DNA of 45,781 nucleotides from Mongoliimonas terrestris (GCF_001927285.1 NZ_MSIG01000024.1:1-45781); one strand, 5' to 3'; shown: positions 16,701-24,476, numbered from the stretch's first letter. A program made the numbers and translations. Notes: generated by a model not told the origin, from the sequence alone.

Positions 16701-16973
16701 CTCTTCCCCTCGTCGGGCTGATAGCGATGCACCCCTTCTCGCACGTCTCCATGTCACTTATTTAGGTGGTGAACAGCGGCCCGTCGGAACCGTCGTCCAC
16801 CTGCCTTGCGCCGTGTCCGGGACCCTCCCGGCCCGGCGGCGCACGGGCCGGCGTGACGGCGGCGCCCGGGCCGTGCTAAGTCCGGTCCCAAAGTTGCCGG
16901 AGGGGCCCTCCAGGCGGCGCGGCGCCCGTCGGCGTCAGAAGCCCACCGGCTTTCCCAGTCTCAAGGTGATTCC
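16701..16973. promoter_or_regulatory. Divergent promoter region between marR-type gene and cobW operon
   Basis: This 273-base gap serves two genes read away from each other. An AT-richer patch with TCACTTATTTAGGTGGTGA at about 16754-16772 has TCAC/GTGA ends in inverted orientation and is the best candidate for an operator or promoter. No second clear box was identified. Confidence 0.35.
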
Positions 16974-18047
16974 ATGACCGCTCAGTCCACCGGCGCCCTG
17001 GTGCCCGTCACCGTCCTCACCGGCTATCTGGGGGCGGGCAAGACCACCCTCCTCAATCGGATCCTCACCGAGGACCACGGCAAGCGCTACGCCGTCATCG
17101 TCAACGAGTTCGGCGAGATCGGCATCGACAACGACCTCATCGTCGACACCGACGAGGAGGTGTTCGAGATGAACAACGGCTGCATCTGCTGCACGGTGCG
17201 CGGCGACCTGATCCGCGTCGTCGAAAACCTCGCCAAGCGCAAAGGCAGCTTCGACGCCATCATCGTGGAGACGACCGGCCTCGCCGACCCAGCCCCGGTG
17301 GCGCAGACCTTCTTCATGGACGAGGAGGTCCGCAAGATGTCGCGGCTCGACGCGGTCATCACCGTGGTCGACGCCAAGCATCTCCTCGACCGTCTCGCCG
17401 ACGCCCCGGAGGCGGAGGACCAGGTGGCCTTCGCCGACGTCATCCTCCTCAACAAGACCGACCTCGTCACGCCCGAGCATCTGGCCGAGGTGGAGGCGAC
17501 GATCCGCCAGCTGAACCCCTATGCGCGCATCCACCGCACCACCCGCTCGGCGGTGCCGCTCGACGCCATCCTCGACAAGGGCGCGTTCGACCTCGACCGC
17601 ATCCTCAGCCTCGACCCGCACTTCCTCGACGCCGACGACCACGGCCACGACGACCACGTGTGCGGCCCCGACTGCGACCACGACCACCATCATCACGACC
17701 ACGCGCACGACCACCACCACGGTCACGACCACGCCCACCACCACCGCCACGACACGGAGGTCACCTCCATCTCGCTGAAGGGCGGCGAAGTGGATCCGGA
17801 GCGCTTCATCCGCTGGATCGGCGAGGTCACCCAGGCGCAAGGCCCGAACATCCTCCGCCTCAAGGGCATCATGGCGTTTGCCGACGAACCCAAGCGCTAC
17901 GTGGTGCAGGGCGTCCACATGATCGTGGAGGGCGACCTGCAGCGCGACTGGCGCGCCGACGAGCCGCGCGAGAGCCGTCTCGTCTTCATCGGCCGCAAGC
18001 TCGACCGGGCCGCCCTGGAGGCCGCCTTCCGCGCCTGCCTCGCCTGA
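16974..18047 (+). CDS. COG0523/CobW-family GTP-binding metallochaperone
   Basis: A 357-residue G3E-family GTPase. Walker A is GYLGAGKT at about 13-20, Walker B/switch is VETTGLADPAP, and NKTD gives guanine specificity. The metal-binding CxCC motif is at residues 70-73 in NNGCICCTVRGDL. A linker at about 222-265 carries more than 15 histidines among aspartates, a probable zinc or other divalent-metal store. The C-terminal CobW_C domain follows (ILRLKGIMAFADEPKRYVVQGVHM, SRLVFIGRKLDRAALEAAF). Relatives deliver zinc or cobalt to client enzymes. First gene of a three-gene operon with the WD40 and KamA-family genes. No Zur box was recognised. Metal and client are unknown. Confidence 0.92.
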   Translation: MTAQSTGALVPVTVLTGYLGAGKTTLLNRILTEDHGKRYAVIVNEFGEIGIDNDLIVDTDEEVFEMNNGCICCTVRGDLIRVVENLAKRKGSFDAIIVETTGLADPAPVAQTFFMDEEVRKMSRLDAVITVVDAKHLLDRLADAPEAEDQVAFADVILLNKTDLVTPEHLAEVEATIRQLNPYARIHRTTRSAVPLDAILDKGAFDLDRILSLDPHFLDADDHGHDDHVCGPDCDHDHHHHDHAHDHHHGHDHAHHHRHDTEVTSISLKGGEVDPERFIRWIGEVTQAQGPNILRLKGIMAFADEPKRYVVQGVHMIVEGDLQRDWRADEPRESRLVFIGRKLDRAALEAAFRACLA

Positions 18048-18087
18048 CGGCGCTCCACCCCGCCCGCCTTCACGAGGACCTTGCCTC

Positions 18088-19131
18088 TTGCCCACCGTCA
18101 CGCCCGTCACCGCCGCCGGCTACGTGCTCTACGCCGGCTATCTCGCCGACGCCCCGGTCTTCCTGTCCGCCGACGGCTCGGTGGTGCTCGGCACCGAGGG
18201 CCAGAGCGGCCAAGAGGGCCAGAGCCGCCCGGAGGGCCAGAGCGGCCCGGAGGGCCAGGGCGGCCCGCAGGGCCGCCGCGAGAGCATCGGCGGCGGCGTG
18301 CTGGCGGCGGTCCGCGACCTCGACGGCCGCTCCCTCGTCACCGGCGGCGACGACGGCCGGGTCTGCCGGCTCCATGCCGACGGCACGGTCACGGTGATCG
18401 CCGAGAAGCCCCGCAAGTGGATCGACCAGGTGGCCGTAGGCCCGTCCGGCGCGGTCGCCTTCGCGTCCGGCCGCACGGTCTGGGTGCGCGAGGCGTCGGC
18501 CAAGGAGCACGAGCTCGTCCGCCCGCGCGCCGTCGGCGGCCTCGCCTTCTTTCCCAAGGGCCTGCGCGTCGCCATCGCCGGCTACAACGGCGTCGGCCTC
18601 TGGTTCCCCGGCGCCACGGCACCGCCGCAGGAGCTGGAGTGGAAGGGCTCGCACATCGCCGTCACCCTGTCGCCGGACGGCGCCAACGTGGTCACCTCCA
18701 TGCAGGAGAACGCCCTCCACGGCTGGCGCCTGAAGGACGGCCAGCACATGCGCATGTCCGGCTATCCGGTGAAGGTGAAGTCGCTCTCCTGGTCCATGAA
18801 GGGCCGCTACCTCGCCTCGTCCGGCGCCGGCGCCGCCATCTGCTGGCCCTTCCACTACAAGGACGGCCCCATGGGCAAGCGCCCGCTGGAGCTCGGCCCC
18901 CGCCAGGAGCTCGTCACCCAGGTCGCCTGCCACCCGTCCGAGGAGATCGCCGCCCTCGGCTACGAGGACGGCATGGTGCTCCTCGTCCGCTTCTCCGACG
19001 GCGAGGAGGTGCTGATGCGCCGCCCCGGCGACGGCGGTCCCGTCACCGCGCTCGGCTGGAACCGCACCGGCCTGGAGCTCGCCTTCGGCACCGAGGCGGG
19101 CGCCGCCGGCGTCATCGACCTCGCCGGCTGA
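18088..19131 (+). CDS. WD40-repeat beta-propeller protein
   Basis: A 347-residue protein with repeated beta-propeller blades: VLAAVRDLDGRSLVTGGDDGRVCRL, VAVGPSGAVAFASGRTVWVRE, HIAVTLSPDGANVVTSMQENALHGWRLKDG, VKVKSLSWSMKGRYLASSGAGAAICWPF, QVACHPSEEIAALGYEDGMVLLVRF and PVTALGWNRTGLELAFGTEAG. No signal peptide or membrane helix, so it is cytoplasmic and probably a scaffold. Residues about 37-62 form a collagen-like EGQSGP repeat that interrupts an early blade. The start is TTG with GAGGA nine bases upstream; no better start exists. It lies 40 bases after cobW and one base before the radical SAM gene, so it likely binds one or both products. Confidence 0.85.
   Translation: MPTVTPVTAAGYVLYAGYLADAPVFLSADGSVVLGTEGQSGQEGQSRPEGQSGPEGQGGPQGRRESIGGGVLAAVRDLDGRSLVTGGDDGRVCRLHADGTVTVIAEKPRKWIDQVAVGPSGAVAFASGRTVWVREASAKEHELVRPRAVGGLAFFPKGLRVAIAGYNGVGLWFPGATAPPQELEWKGSHIAVTLSPDGANVVTSMQENALHGWRLKDGQHMRMSGYPVKVKSLSWSMKGRYLASSGAGAAICWPFHYKDGPMGKRPLELGPRQELVTQVACHPSEEIAALGYEDGMVLLVRFSDGEEVLMRRPGDGGPVTALGWNRTGLELAFGTEAGAAGVIDLAG
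18196..18273 (+). repeat. In-frame 18-bp tandem repeat inside the WD40 gene
   Basis: Just over four copies of an 18-base unit encode EGQSGQ/EGQSRP/EGQSGP/EGQGGP. The unit length is a multiple of three, so copy-number change would keep the frame. Copies differ by a few bases, which suggests they are not brand new. Confidence 0.8.
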
Positions 19132-19132
19132 C

Positions 19133-20305
19133 ATGTCCGCCCTTCCGTCCGCCATCGCCAACGCCCCCCCGGGCACCAGCCCGGCGCCCCCGGGCACCAG
19201 CCCGGCGGAGCAGGCCGCGCTCGACGCCCGCTACGACGCGCTCGCCCGGGCCGAGCGCCTGCTCCCCATCAAGATCACCGGCTTCTACGCCCGCAAGCTC
19301 GACGCCGAGGTCGCCGCCCTCGGCCACACGGACGGCCCGCTCAACCGCGCCGCCCGGCCGCCGCGCGAGCGGTTCGATCTTGCCGCCGGCCACGAGGTCG
19401 CCGACTGGGTGGACGACCGCTCCAACATGCCGGTGCCGGGCTCGACCGCCATCATCCACAAGTACCCGGACCGGGTGCTCTTCATGCCGACGTCCGTCTG
19501 CGCCGGCCACTGCCAGTACTGCTTCCGCCAGGACGTGCTCACCGACCAGCACGAGGCCGGCCGCACGCGCGTTCCCGCCGAGCTCGACGCCCTCGTCGCC
19601 TACCTCGCCACCCGGCCGCTGGTGCGCGAGGTCATCCTCTCCGGCGGCGACCCGATGACGCTGCCGACCCGCGACCTCGCCCTCATCCTCCGCACCCTCA
19701 AAGCCCTGCCGCGCCCCCCGGCGATCCGCATCCACACCCGCACCCCGGTGTTCGCCCCGAAGGCCGTCGCCGATCCGGAGCGCGTCGCGCTCCTCGCCGA
19801 GGCCGACGTGCGGCTCGTCCTCCACGTCATCCACCCCTACGAGATCTGCGCCGAGGTGGAGGCCGCCCTTCTGGCCCTCCGCCGGGCGGACGTGCGGCTC
19901 TACAACCACTTCCCGCTCCTTCGCGGCGTCAACGACGACCCGGACCTCCTCGTCGACCTCATCACCCGCCTCGACGACAACCGGGTGCGCACCCTCTCGG
20001 TCTACGTGCCGGAGCCGATCCGCTTCTCCGCCCCCTACCGGATCGGCCTCAAACGCCTGTTCGCCCTTCAGGACGCGTTCGTGGCGGCGGCGCCGAGCTG
20101 GGTCAACGCCGTCCGCTTCACCCTCGACTCGCCGCTCGGCAAGGTCCGGCGCGAGCATATCGAGGCTTGGGACGAGGCTCGCGGCCTCGTCACCTTCGCC
20201 CGCGAGGGGCGGCGCTTCGTCTACCCGGACTTTCCCGCCCACCTGGACGTGCCGGGCGATCCGGACGTCATGCGGTGGAGGCAACCCGGCCGACCGGCGG
20301 GGTGA
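19133..20305 (+). CDS. KamA-family radical SAM aminomutase-like protein
   Basis: A 390-residue radical SAM enzyme related to lysine 2,3-aminomutase and EpmB. The iron-sulphur motif CxxxCxxC is at Cys123, Cys127 and Cys130 (SVCAGHCQYCFRQD), followed by LSGGDPM, which contacts SAM. The region RFTLDSPLGKVRREH contains a lysine at 337 in the place of the PLP-binding lysine, preceded by Asp332. YVPEP (Glu294) appears where lysine aminomutases have a substrate-binding Asp. It is longer than EpmB and lacks the full C-terminal tetramer domain of clostridial KamA. Thus an aminomutase reaction is likely, but lysine, EF-P or another basic substrate cannot be chosen. The ATG is one base after the WD40 stop, so coupling is near certain. 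Its 3' end overlaps the convergent gene by 38 bases. Confidence 0.85.
   Translation: MSALPSAIANAPPGTSPAPPGTSPAEQAALDARYDALARAERLLPIKITGFYARKLDAEVAALGHTDGPLNRAARPPRERFDLAAGHEVADWVDDRSNMPVPGSTAIIHKYPDRVLFMPTSVCAGHCQYCFRQDVLTDQHEAGRTRVPAELDALVAYLATRPLVREVILSGGDPMTLPTRDLALILRTLKALPRPPAIRIHTRTPVFAPKAVADPERVALLAEADVRLVLHVIHPYEICAEVEAALLALRRADVRLYNHFPLLRGVNDDPDLLVDLITRLDDNRVRTLSVYVPEPIRFSAPYRIGLKRLFALQDAFVAAAPSWVNAVRFTLDSPLGKVRREHIEAWDEARGLVTFAREGRRFVYPDFPAHLDVPGDPDVMRWRQPGRPAG
19166..19207 (+). repeat. In-frame 21-bp direct repeat at the 5' end of the KamA-like gene
   Basis: Two exact tandem copies of a 21-base unit encode PPGTSPA twice, at residues about 12-25, ahead of the conserved domain. An exact duplication in the N-terminal tail looks recent. 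Confidence 0.85.
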
Positions 20306-20681
20306 GCGCCGCGCGCGCCGGGCGGAACACCGTCACGGCGAACAGGATGGCCGCCACGAAGGCCGCGATCGACGCGAGCGCCACCAGCGGCTCCAGGGCG
20401 GTGTTGCCGAGGAGGAGGAAGCTGAGCGCCGGGAAGAACACCACGATGGCGGCGGTGTGCAGGCCCCAGATCGCCTTCGGCACGAGGCCCACCGCCTTCT
20501 CCGGCACCAGCGCGAAATAGGTGCCGTAGCCCACCGACAGCACGAAGCCGAGCAGGATCAGGTGCGCATGCGCCGGTGCGATCGCGTGGTTGTGGCTGGC
20601 CGACATGCCGATGCCGGTCGCCATGCCGGCCAGCAGGAAGACGGCCCCTGACTTGAAGAACAGGTTGGACACAGTATTCAT
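20268..20681 (-). CDS. Small four-helix membrane protein, haem-copper-oxidase-I-like
   Basis: A 137-residue membrane protein with four predicted helices: FFKSGAVFLLAGMATGIGMSA, AHLILLGFVLSVGYGTYFALV, AIWGLHTAAIVVFFPALSFLLL and LEPLVALASIAAFVAAILFAVTVF. The HNHAIAPAHAHLILLGF segment resembles the helix-start of cbb3/NorB-type oxidase subunit I, where HxHL-type histidines occur, but the protein is far too short to be an oxidase. Function is unknown; sensing or binding of haem, copper or NO is speculative. The ATG at 20681 gives a membrane-protein N-terminus (MNTVSNLFFKSG); the open frame beyond it is not needed. It ends inside the 3' end of the kamA-like gene. Confidence 0.7.
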   Translation of the reverse strand: MNTVSNLFFKSGAVFLLAGMATGIGMSASHNHAIAPAHAHLILLGFVLSVGYGTYFALVPEKAVGLVPKAIWGLHTAAIVVFFPALSFLLLGNTALEPLVALASIAAFVAAILFAVTVFRPARAALTPPVGRVASTA

Positions 20682-20842
20682 AGCGTTATCCCTCACAATC
20701 GACCCCGTCGTCGATCGACGAAGTCTATCACAGCCTCCACACTGACTGGATCCGGTCAGGTCTGCTGTGCGAATTCGCACATCACGTGGAAACATGTCGG
20801 GACTATCGGCTGAAAACGGTCTAACGCTTTGCTATCCAATGA

Positions 20843-20868
20843 AAAAGGCCGGTCGCAAGACCGGCCTT
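20843..20868 (-). terminator. Rho-independent terminator of homospermidine synthase
   Basis: A perfect 10-bp stem (AAGGCCGGTC / GACCGGCCTT) closes on GCAA. Read on the minus strand, it ends in a run of T, 28 bases past the hss stop. Orientation and position fit termination of the leftward gene. Confidence 0.9.
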
Positions 20869-20895
20869 CATGGATGGACGCGGGCAGCGTGCCGG

Positions 20896-22329
20896 TCAGC
20901 GGACCAGCACGTTGCGGAAGCTCCAGGGCTCGTCGAGATCCAGGTCCTCGGGGAAGAAGCCCGGCCGGTCGGTCAGCGGCGTCCAGTCGGTGTAGATGGC
21001 TTCCACCGAACCGAGGTAGGGCTTCTGCACCTCCAGGCAGCGGGCGTGGTCCATCTCGTCCGCCTCCACGATGCCGGCCTCGGGGTTCTCCAGCGCCCAG
21101 ACGATACCGGCGAGCACCGCCGACGACACCTGCAGGCCGGTGGCGTTCTGGTAGGGGGCGAGCGTGCGCGCCTCCTCGATGGTCAGGCGCGAGCCGTACC
21201 AGAGGGCGTTGCGCGCATGGCCGTAGAGAAGCACGCCCAGTTCGTCCCGCCCGTCCACGATCTCGTGCTCGTCCAGCACGCGCTGGGTCGCCTGGGCGAC
21301 GCCGGCGCGGCCGAACATCTCGTGCAGCGACAGCACCGCCACGTCCGAGGGGTGGTAGGCATAGTGGCAGGTCGGCCGGAATTCCGGCGTCTCGCCCGAT
21401 CCGACCGTGTAGTAGTCCGAAATCGAGATCGCCTCGTTGTGGGTCACCAGAAAGCCGAACTGCGGGCCCGGCGTCGGGCACCAGGTGCGCACCCGCGTGT
21501 CCGCGCCCGGCTGCAGCAGGTAGATGCCCGCCTTGTTTCCGGTGGCATGGCCGCGGGCGTTCTCCGGCTTCCACGTCTCGAAGCTGCCCCAGCCGAGTTC
21601 GGCCGGCTGCAGGCCCTCGGAGATGAAGCCTTCCACCGACCAGGTGTTCCAGAAGGTGTCGCGCGGCTTCGGCGCCTTGACGCGCTGGGTGTCGCGCTCG
21701 GCCACGTGAACGCCCTTCACGCCCACCGCCTGCATCAGCGCCGCCCAGCCGGCCCGGTCCACCGGCACGGCGTCGACCGCCACGCCGGTGTCACGCGCGA
21801 TGGTGAGAAGCGCCTCCTTGACGAACCAGGAGACCATGCCCGGGTTGGCGCCGCAGCACGACACCGCCGTGATGCCGCCCGGGTTCGAGCGCTTCTCCGC
21901 CAGCACGGTCTCGCGCAGCGCATAATTGGTGCGCGCGCCGGCATCGGCCGACTTGTCGAAGTAGAAGCCGGGCCACGGCTCCGTGACCGTGTCGATGTAG
22001 AGCACGCCGAGCTCGCGGCAGAGCCGCATGATGTCGAGCGAGGAGGTGTCCACCGACAGGTTGATGCAGAACCCCTGGCCTTCGCCGGCGGTCAGCAGCG
22101 GCGTCAGCAGCGCCCGATGGTTCTCCCGCGTCACCGCCTGCTTGGTGAAGGCGATGCCCCGCTCGTCGAGAAGGTTCCGATGGGTGTCGACCGGGTCGAT
22201 CACCGTCATGCGCGTTTTATCGAATGAAATGTGTCGCTCGAGGAGCGGCAAGATACCACGACCGATGGACCCGAAACCGATGAGCACCAGGGGACCGGAA
22301 ATCGTGCCATGCACGAGCGATGCGTTCAT
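20896..22329 (-). CDS. hss: Homospermidine synthase
   Basis: A 477-residue enzyme that makes sym-homospermidine from two putrescines (or putrescine and spermidine), with NAD as a prosthetic redox group; homospermidine is a major polyamine of many rhizobia. The NAD-binding Rossmann motif is LVLIGFGSIGRGILPLL at about 14-30. Other conserved blocks are NLSVDTSSLDIMRLCRELGVLYIDTVTEPWPGFYFD, SCCGANPGMVSWFVKEAL, FWNTWSVEGF and PTCHYAYHPSDVAVLSLHEMFG. The ATG at 22329 has AGGAGA upstream. It is followed by its own strong terminator, so it appears to be a single-gene unit. Confidence 0.95.
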   Translation of the reverse strand: MNASLVHGTISGPLVLIGFGSIGRGILPLLERHISFDKTRMTVIDPVDTHRNLLDERGIAFTKQAVTRENHRALLTPLLTAGEGQGFCINLSVDTSSLDIMRLCRELGVLYIDTVTEPWPGFYFDKSADAGARTNYALRETVLAEKRSNPGGITAVSCCGANPGMVSWFVKEALLTIARDTGVAVDAVPVDRAGWAALMQAVGVKGVHVAERDTQRVKAPKPRDTFWNTWSVEGFISEGLQPAELGWGSFETWKPENARGHATGNKAGIYLLQPGADTRVRTWCPTPGPQFGFLVTHNEAISISDYYTVGSGETPEFRPTCHYAYHPSDVAVLSLHEMFGRAGVAQATQRVLDEHEIVDGRDELGVLLYGHARNALWYGSRLTIEEARTLAPYQNATGLQVSSAVLAGIVWALENPEAGIVEADEMDHARCLEVQKPYLGSVEAIYTDWTPLTDRPGFFPEDLDLDEPWSFRNVLVR

Positions 22330-22611
22330 TCAAACTTCTCCTATGGTTCGGATCGTCTCCGAGAGGGATGCGCGACAAGGGGCCTAATGGGGAAACGGCG
22401 CGGGTTCCGAACATGGCCGGACACGCCTTGCGCCAACGCCGGCCGCATCATGAGCGCCGGACGAGCGCGCCTTATAGCCGAAACGGCCCGCCAAGGAAAC
22501 GAGAGTTTTGTGACAATTGAGGAGGGCGGCATGTCCGTGCGGCACAAGTCGGCGCGGCGCGGGGTCGGTCCTTACGGGATCGACGGTGGTGCTCCGTCCG
22601 CACCCCTCGCC
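22330..22611. other. Upstream region of hss without a gene
   Basis: This is the 5' side of the leftward hss gene and should hold its promoter. No convincing pair of promoter boxes was recognised, and no gene is supported on either strand. Confidence 0.4.
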
Positions 22612-22735
22612 CTCCTCGATCGTCATGGTCCGCGAAGGCGGACCACCCTCGCATTGTTTTGCAAGGTGTTTCGGCTCCCGTTCGCACCCGGCGAAAAGCG
22701 TGGGTGGTCCGCCTTCGCGGACCATGACGAGGGAG
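22612..22735. repeat. Type A palindromic repeat, inverted pair (copies A1 and A2)
   Basis: Each copy has the core TGGTCCGC, four bases, GCGGACCA (A1 at 22626-22645, loop GAAG; A2 at 22705-22724, loop CTTC). A1 is preceded by CGATCGTCA and A2 is followed by TGACGAGGG, so the two copies face each other and form a larger inverted repeat with arms of over 30 bases around 45 bases of spacer. The layout is that of REP doublets (BIME-like). Confidence 0.85.
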
Positions 22736-22800
22736 GCGGTCTTCGCGTGCGCCCGCGAAACCGCGCCGTTTTCCCTCGCCGCGTCCCCCACCCTCCTCTC

Positions 22801-22895
22801 CGTCATCCCGGCGAACGCCGGGATCCAGCCGACGCCAAAGGAGGGAGGAACGGTGCGGATGATGGTTCCTGCGGTTGGATCCCGGCGTTCGCCGG
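22801..22895. repeat. Type B palindromic repeat, inverted pair (copies B1 and B2)
   Basis: B1 (22801-22832) has the stem ATCCCGGCG, AA, CGCCGGGAT and continues CCAGCCGAC. B2 (22873-22895) is a partial copy in the opposite direction reading GGTTGGATCCCGGCG, TT, CGCCGG. The same sequence occurs at 29148-29246. It is a different family from type A but has the same head-to-head layout. Confidence 0.85.
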
Positions 22896-22972
22896 ATTGC
22901 GATCGAGGGCACCCGTGGCCGGCGCTCGGCACCGCCGTTCCTTCCCTCAACCCCTCCGCATTTCCCCGCCCG

Positions 22973-23000
22973 TTGACGGCGGACGTGCTTTCGCCTATCC
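22973..23000 (+). promoter_or_regulatory. Candidate promoter of serC
   Basis: TTGACG at 22973-22978 and CTATCC at 22995-23000, with a 16-base spacer, resemble the alphaproteobacterial housekeeping consensus. The start of transcription would fall just before the hairpins at 23000-23051. Confidence 0.4.
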
Positions 23001-23051
23001 CCGATGGCGGGACACCCCTCCCCACCGAGGGGCGCCTATCTGAAAGGATAG
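23000..23051 (+). ncRNA. Candidate structured serC leader (three short hairpins)
   Basis: Three consecutive stems precede the serC start: CCC/GGG at 23000-23011, CCCCTC/GAGGGG at 23015-23032 and CTATC/GATAG at 23036-23051. The last one places the AAGGA ribosome-binding site in its loop and 3' arm, so folding could block translation. A conserved serC leader motif has been predicted in Alphaproteobacteria; identity with it is inferred from position only. Confidence 0.4.
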
Positions 23052-23055
23052 CATC

Positions 23056-24231
23056 ATGACGACGACCGCCCGCCCGGCTGAAAAGCCGGCCCGTCCGCAT
23101 TTTTCCTCCGGCCCCTGCGCCAAGCGCCCAGGCTGGTCCGTTGAGGCCTTGAAGGGAGCGGCTGTCGGCCGGTCCCACCGCGCCAAGATCGGCAAGACCA
23201 AGCTCGCCGAAGCGATCGATCTCACCCGCGACATTCTCAACGTCCCCGCCGACTGGCGCATCGGCATCGTGCCGGCGTCCGACACCGGCGCGGTCGAAAT
23301 GGCCATGTGGTCGCTCCTCGGCGAGCGCCCGGTCGATCTTCTCGCCTGGGAGTCGTTCGGCTCCGGCTGGGTCACCGATGCCCTCAAGCAGCTGAAGCTG
23401 AAGGATGCCCGCGAGATCAAGGCGCCCTACGGCCAGCTGCCGGACCTTGCCGCCGTGAACTTCGACCACGACGTGGTCTTCACCTGGAACGGCACCACCT
23501 CGGGCGTCCGCGTCCCGAACGGCGACTTCATCCCCGCCGACCGGCAGGGTCTCACCATTTGCGACGCCACCTCGGCGGCCTTCGCCCAGCCGCTGCCCTT
23601 CGACAAGCTCGATGTGGTCACCTTCTCCTGGCAGAAGGTGCTCGGCGGCGAGGCGGCCCACGGCATGCTCATCCTGTCGCCCCGCGCGGTGGCGCGGCTG
23701 GAGACCTACAAGCCGGCCTGGCCGCTGCCGAAGATCTTCCGCCTCACCTCCGGCGGCAAGCTGATCGAGGGCATCTTCAAGGGCGAGACCATCAACACCC
23801 CGTCCATGCTGGCGGTGGAGGACTATATCGACGCGCTCCTCTGGGCGCGGTCGGTCGGCGGTCTCGACGGCCTCGTCGCCCGCGCCAACGCCAACACGAA
23901 GGTGATCGCCGATTTCGTGGCGGCCAACCCCTTCCTCGACTTCCTGGCCGAGGCCCCGGCGACCCGCTCCAACACCTCCGTCTGCCTGAAGTTCACCGAC
24001 CCCGCCGTCGCCTCCCTCGACGACGCCGGCCAGCAGGCCTTCGTGAAGGCCCTCACCGGCTTCCTGGAAAAGGAAGCCGTCGCCTTCGACATCGCCTCCT
24101 ACCGCGACGCCCCGCCCGGCCTTCGCATCTGGTGCGGCGCCACGGTCGAGACCGCCGACGTGGCGGCCCTGATGCCCTGGATCGCGTTCGCGTTCGAGAA
24201 GACCAAGGCGGAGATGGCCAAGGCGGCGTGA
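23056..24231 (+). CDS. serC: Phosphoserine aminotransferase
   Basis: A 391-residue class V PLP-dependent aminotransferase that converts 3-phosphohydroxypyruvate plus glutamate to phosphoserine, the second step of serine synthesis. Conserved parts are FSSGPCAKRPGW at the N-terminus, VFTWNGTTSGVRVP, the CDATSAAFAQPLP region, and the PLP lysine in VTFSWQKVLGGEAAHGM. It belongs to the longer alphaproteobacterial SerC type rather than the enterobacterial one. The ATG at 23056 has AAGGA upstream within a hairpin. serA follows on the same strand after 372 bases of repeats, so co-transcription is plausible. Confidence 0.95.
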   Translation: MTTTARPAEKPARPHFSSGPCAKRPGWSVEALKGAAVGRSHRAKIGKTKLAEAIDLTRDILNVPADWRIGIVPASDTGAVEMAMWSLLGERPVDLLAWESFGSGWVTDALKQLKLKDAREIKAPYGQLPDLAAVNFDHDVVFTWNGTTSGVRVPNGDFIPADRQGLTICDATSAAFAQPLPFDKLDVVTFSWQKVLGGEAAHGMLILSPRAVARLETYKPAWPLPKIFRLTSGGKLIEGIFKGETINTPSMLAVEDYIDALLWARSVGGLDGLVARANANTKVIADFVAANPFLDFLAEAPATRSNTSVCLKFTDPAVASLDDAGQQAFVKALTGFLEKEAVAFDIASYRDAPPGLRIWCGATVETADVAALMPWIAFAFEKTKAEMAKAA

Positions 24232-24301
24232 GGGGAGGGGGCGGCGGTTTCTTGCCAGAGACGGCGGTTGCCCGTCTCCTGAACCTGCCGCAAGTCCCCC
24301 G

Positions 24302-24355
24302 CTCCTGATCCGACGGTGGTTCCCCCTTCTCCTGATCCGACGGCGGTTCCCCCTC
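24302..24355 (+). repeat. 27-bp tandem duplication between serC and serA
   Basis: Two neighbouring copies of CTCCTGATCCGACGG followed by TGGTT or CGGTT and a run of C, at 24302-24328 and 24329-24354. It differs at one or two bases and encodes nothing recognisable. Confidence 0.8.
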
Positions 24356-24476
24356 TCCCCAACCCTCCCCCTCCAGGGGGGAGGGGGCCCGTCGAGGTTG
24401 AAGGGAAGGGCGGCACCTCTCCCCCCACTGCCATCCGCCCCCTCTCCCCTTGAGGGAGAGGGTTGGGGAGAGGGGT
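24350..24476. repeat. Inverted repeat with CCCTCTCCCCAACCCTC arms
   Basis: The left arm at 24350-24369 (CCCCTCTCCCCAACCCTCCC) and the right arm at about 24454-24475 (reading GGGAGAGGGTTGGGGAGAGG) are reverse complements with a two-base difference. A second internal hairpin of C/G runs lies at about 24365-24390. This resembles a widely scattered proteobacterial intergenic repeat. The position within the serC-serA gap may affect the flow of transcription into serA. Confidence 0.75.

Noticed and set aside
16935..18110. Minus-strand open frame rich in Val and His opposite cobW
   Set aside because: It mirrors the His/Asp-rich stretch of cobW on the other strand; no start signal or family.
17660..18397. 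Arg/Pro-rich open frame on the plus strand across cobW and the WD40 gene
   Set aside because: It is an out-of-frame reading of the His-rich linker and of GC-rich codons, without any fold or start signal.
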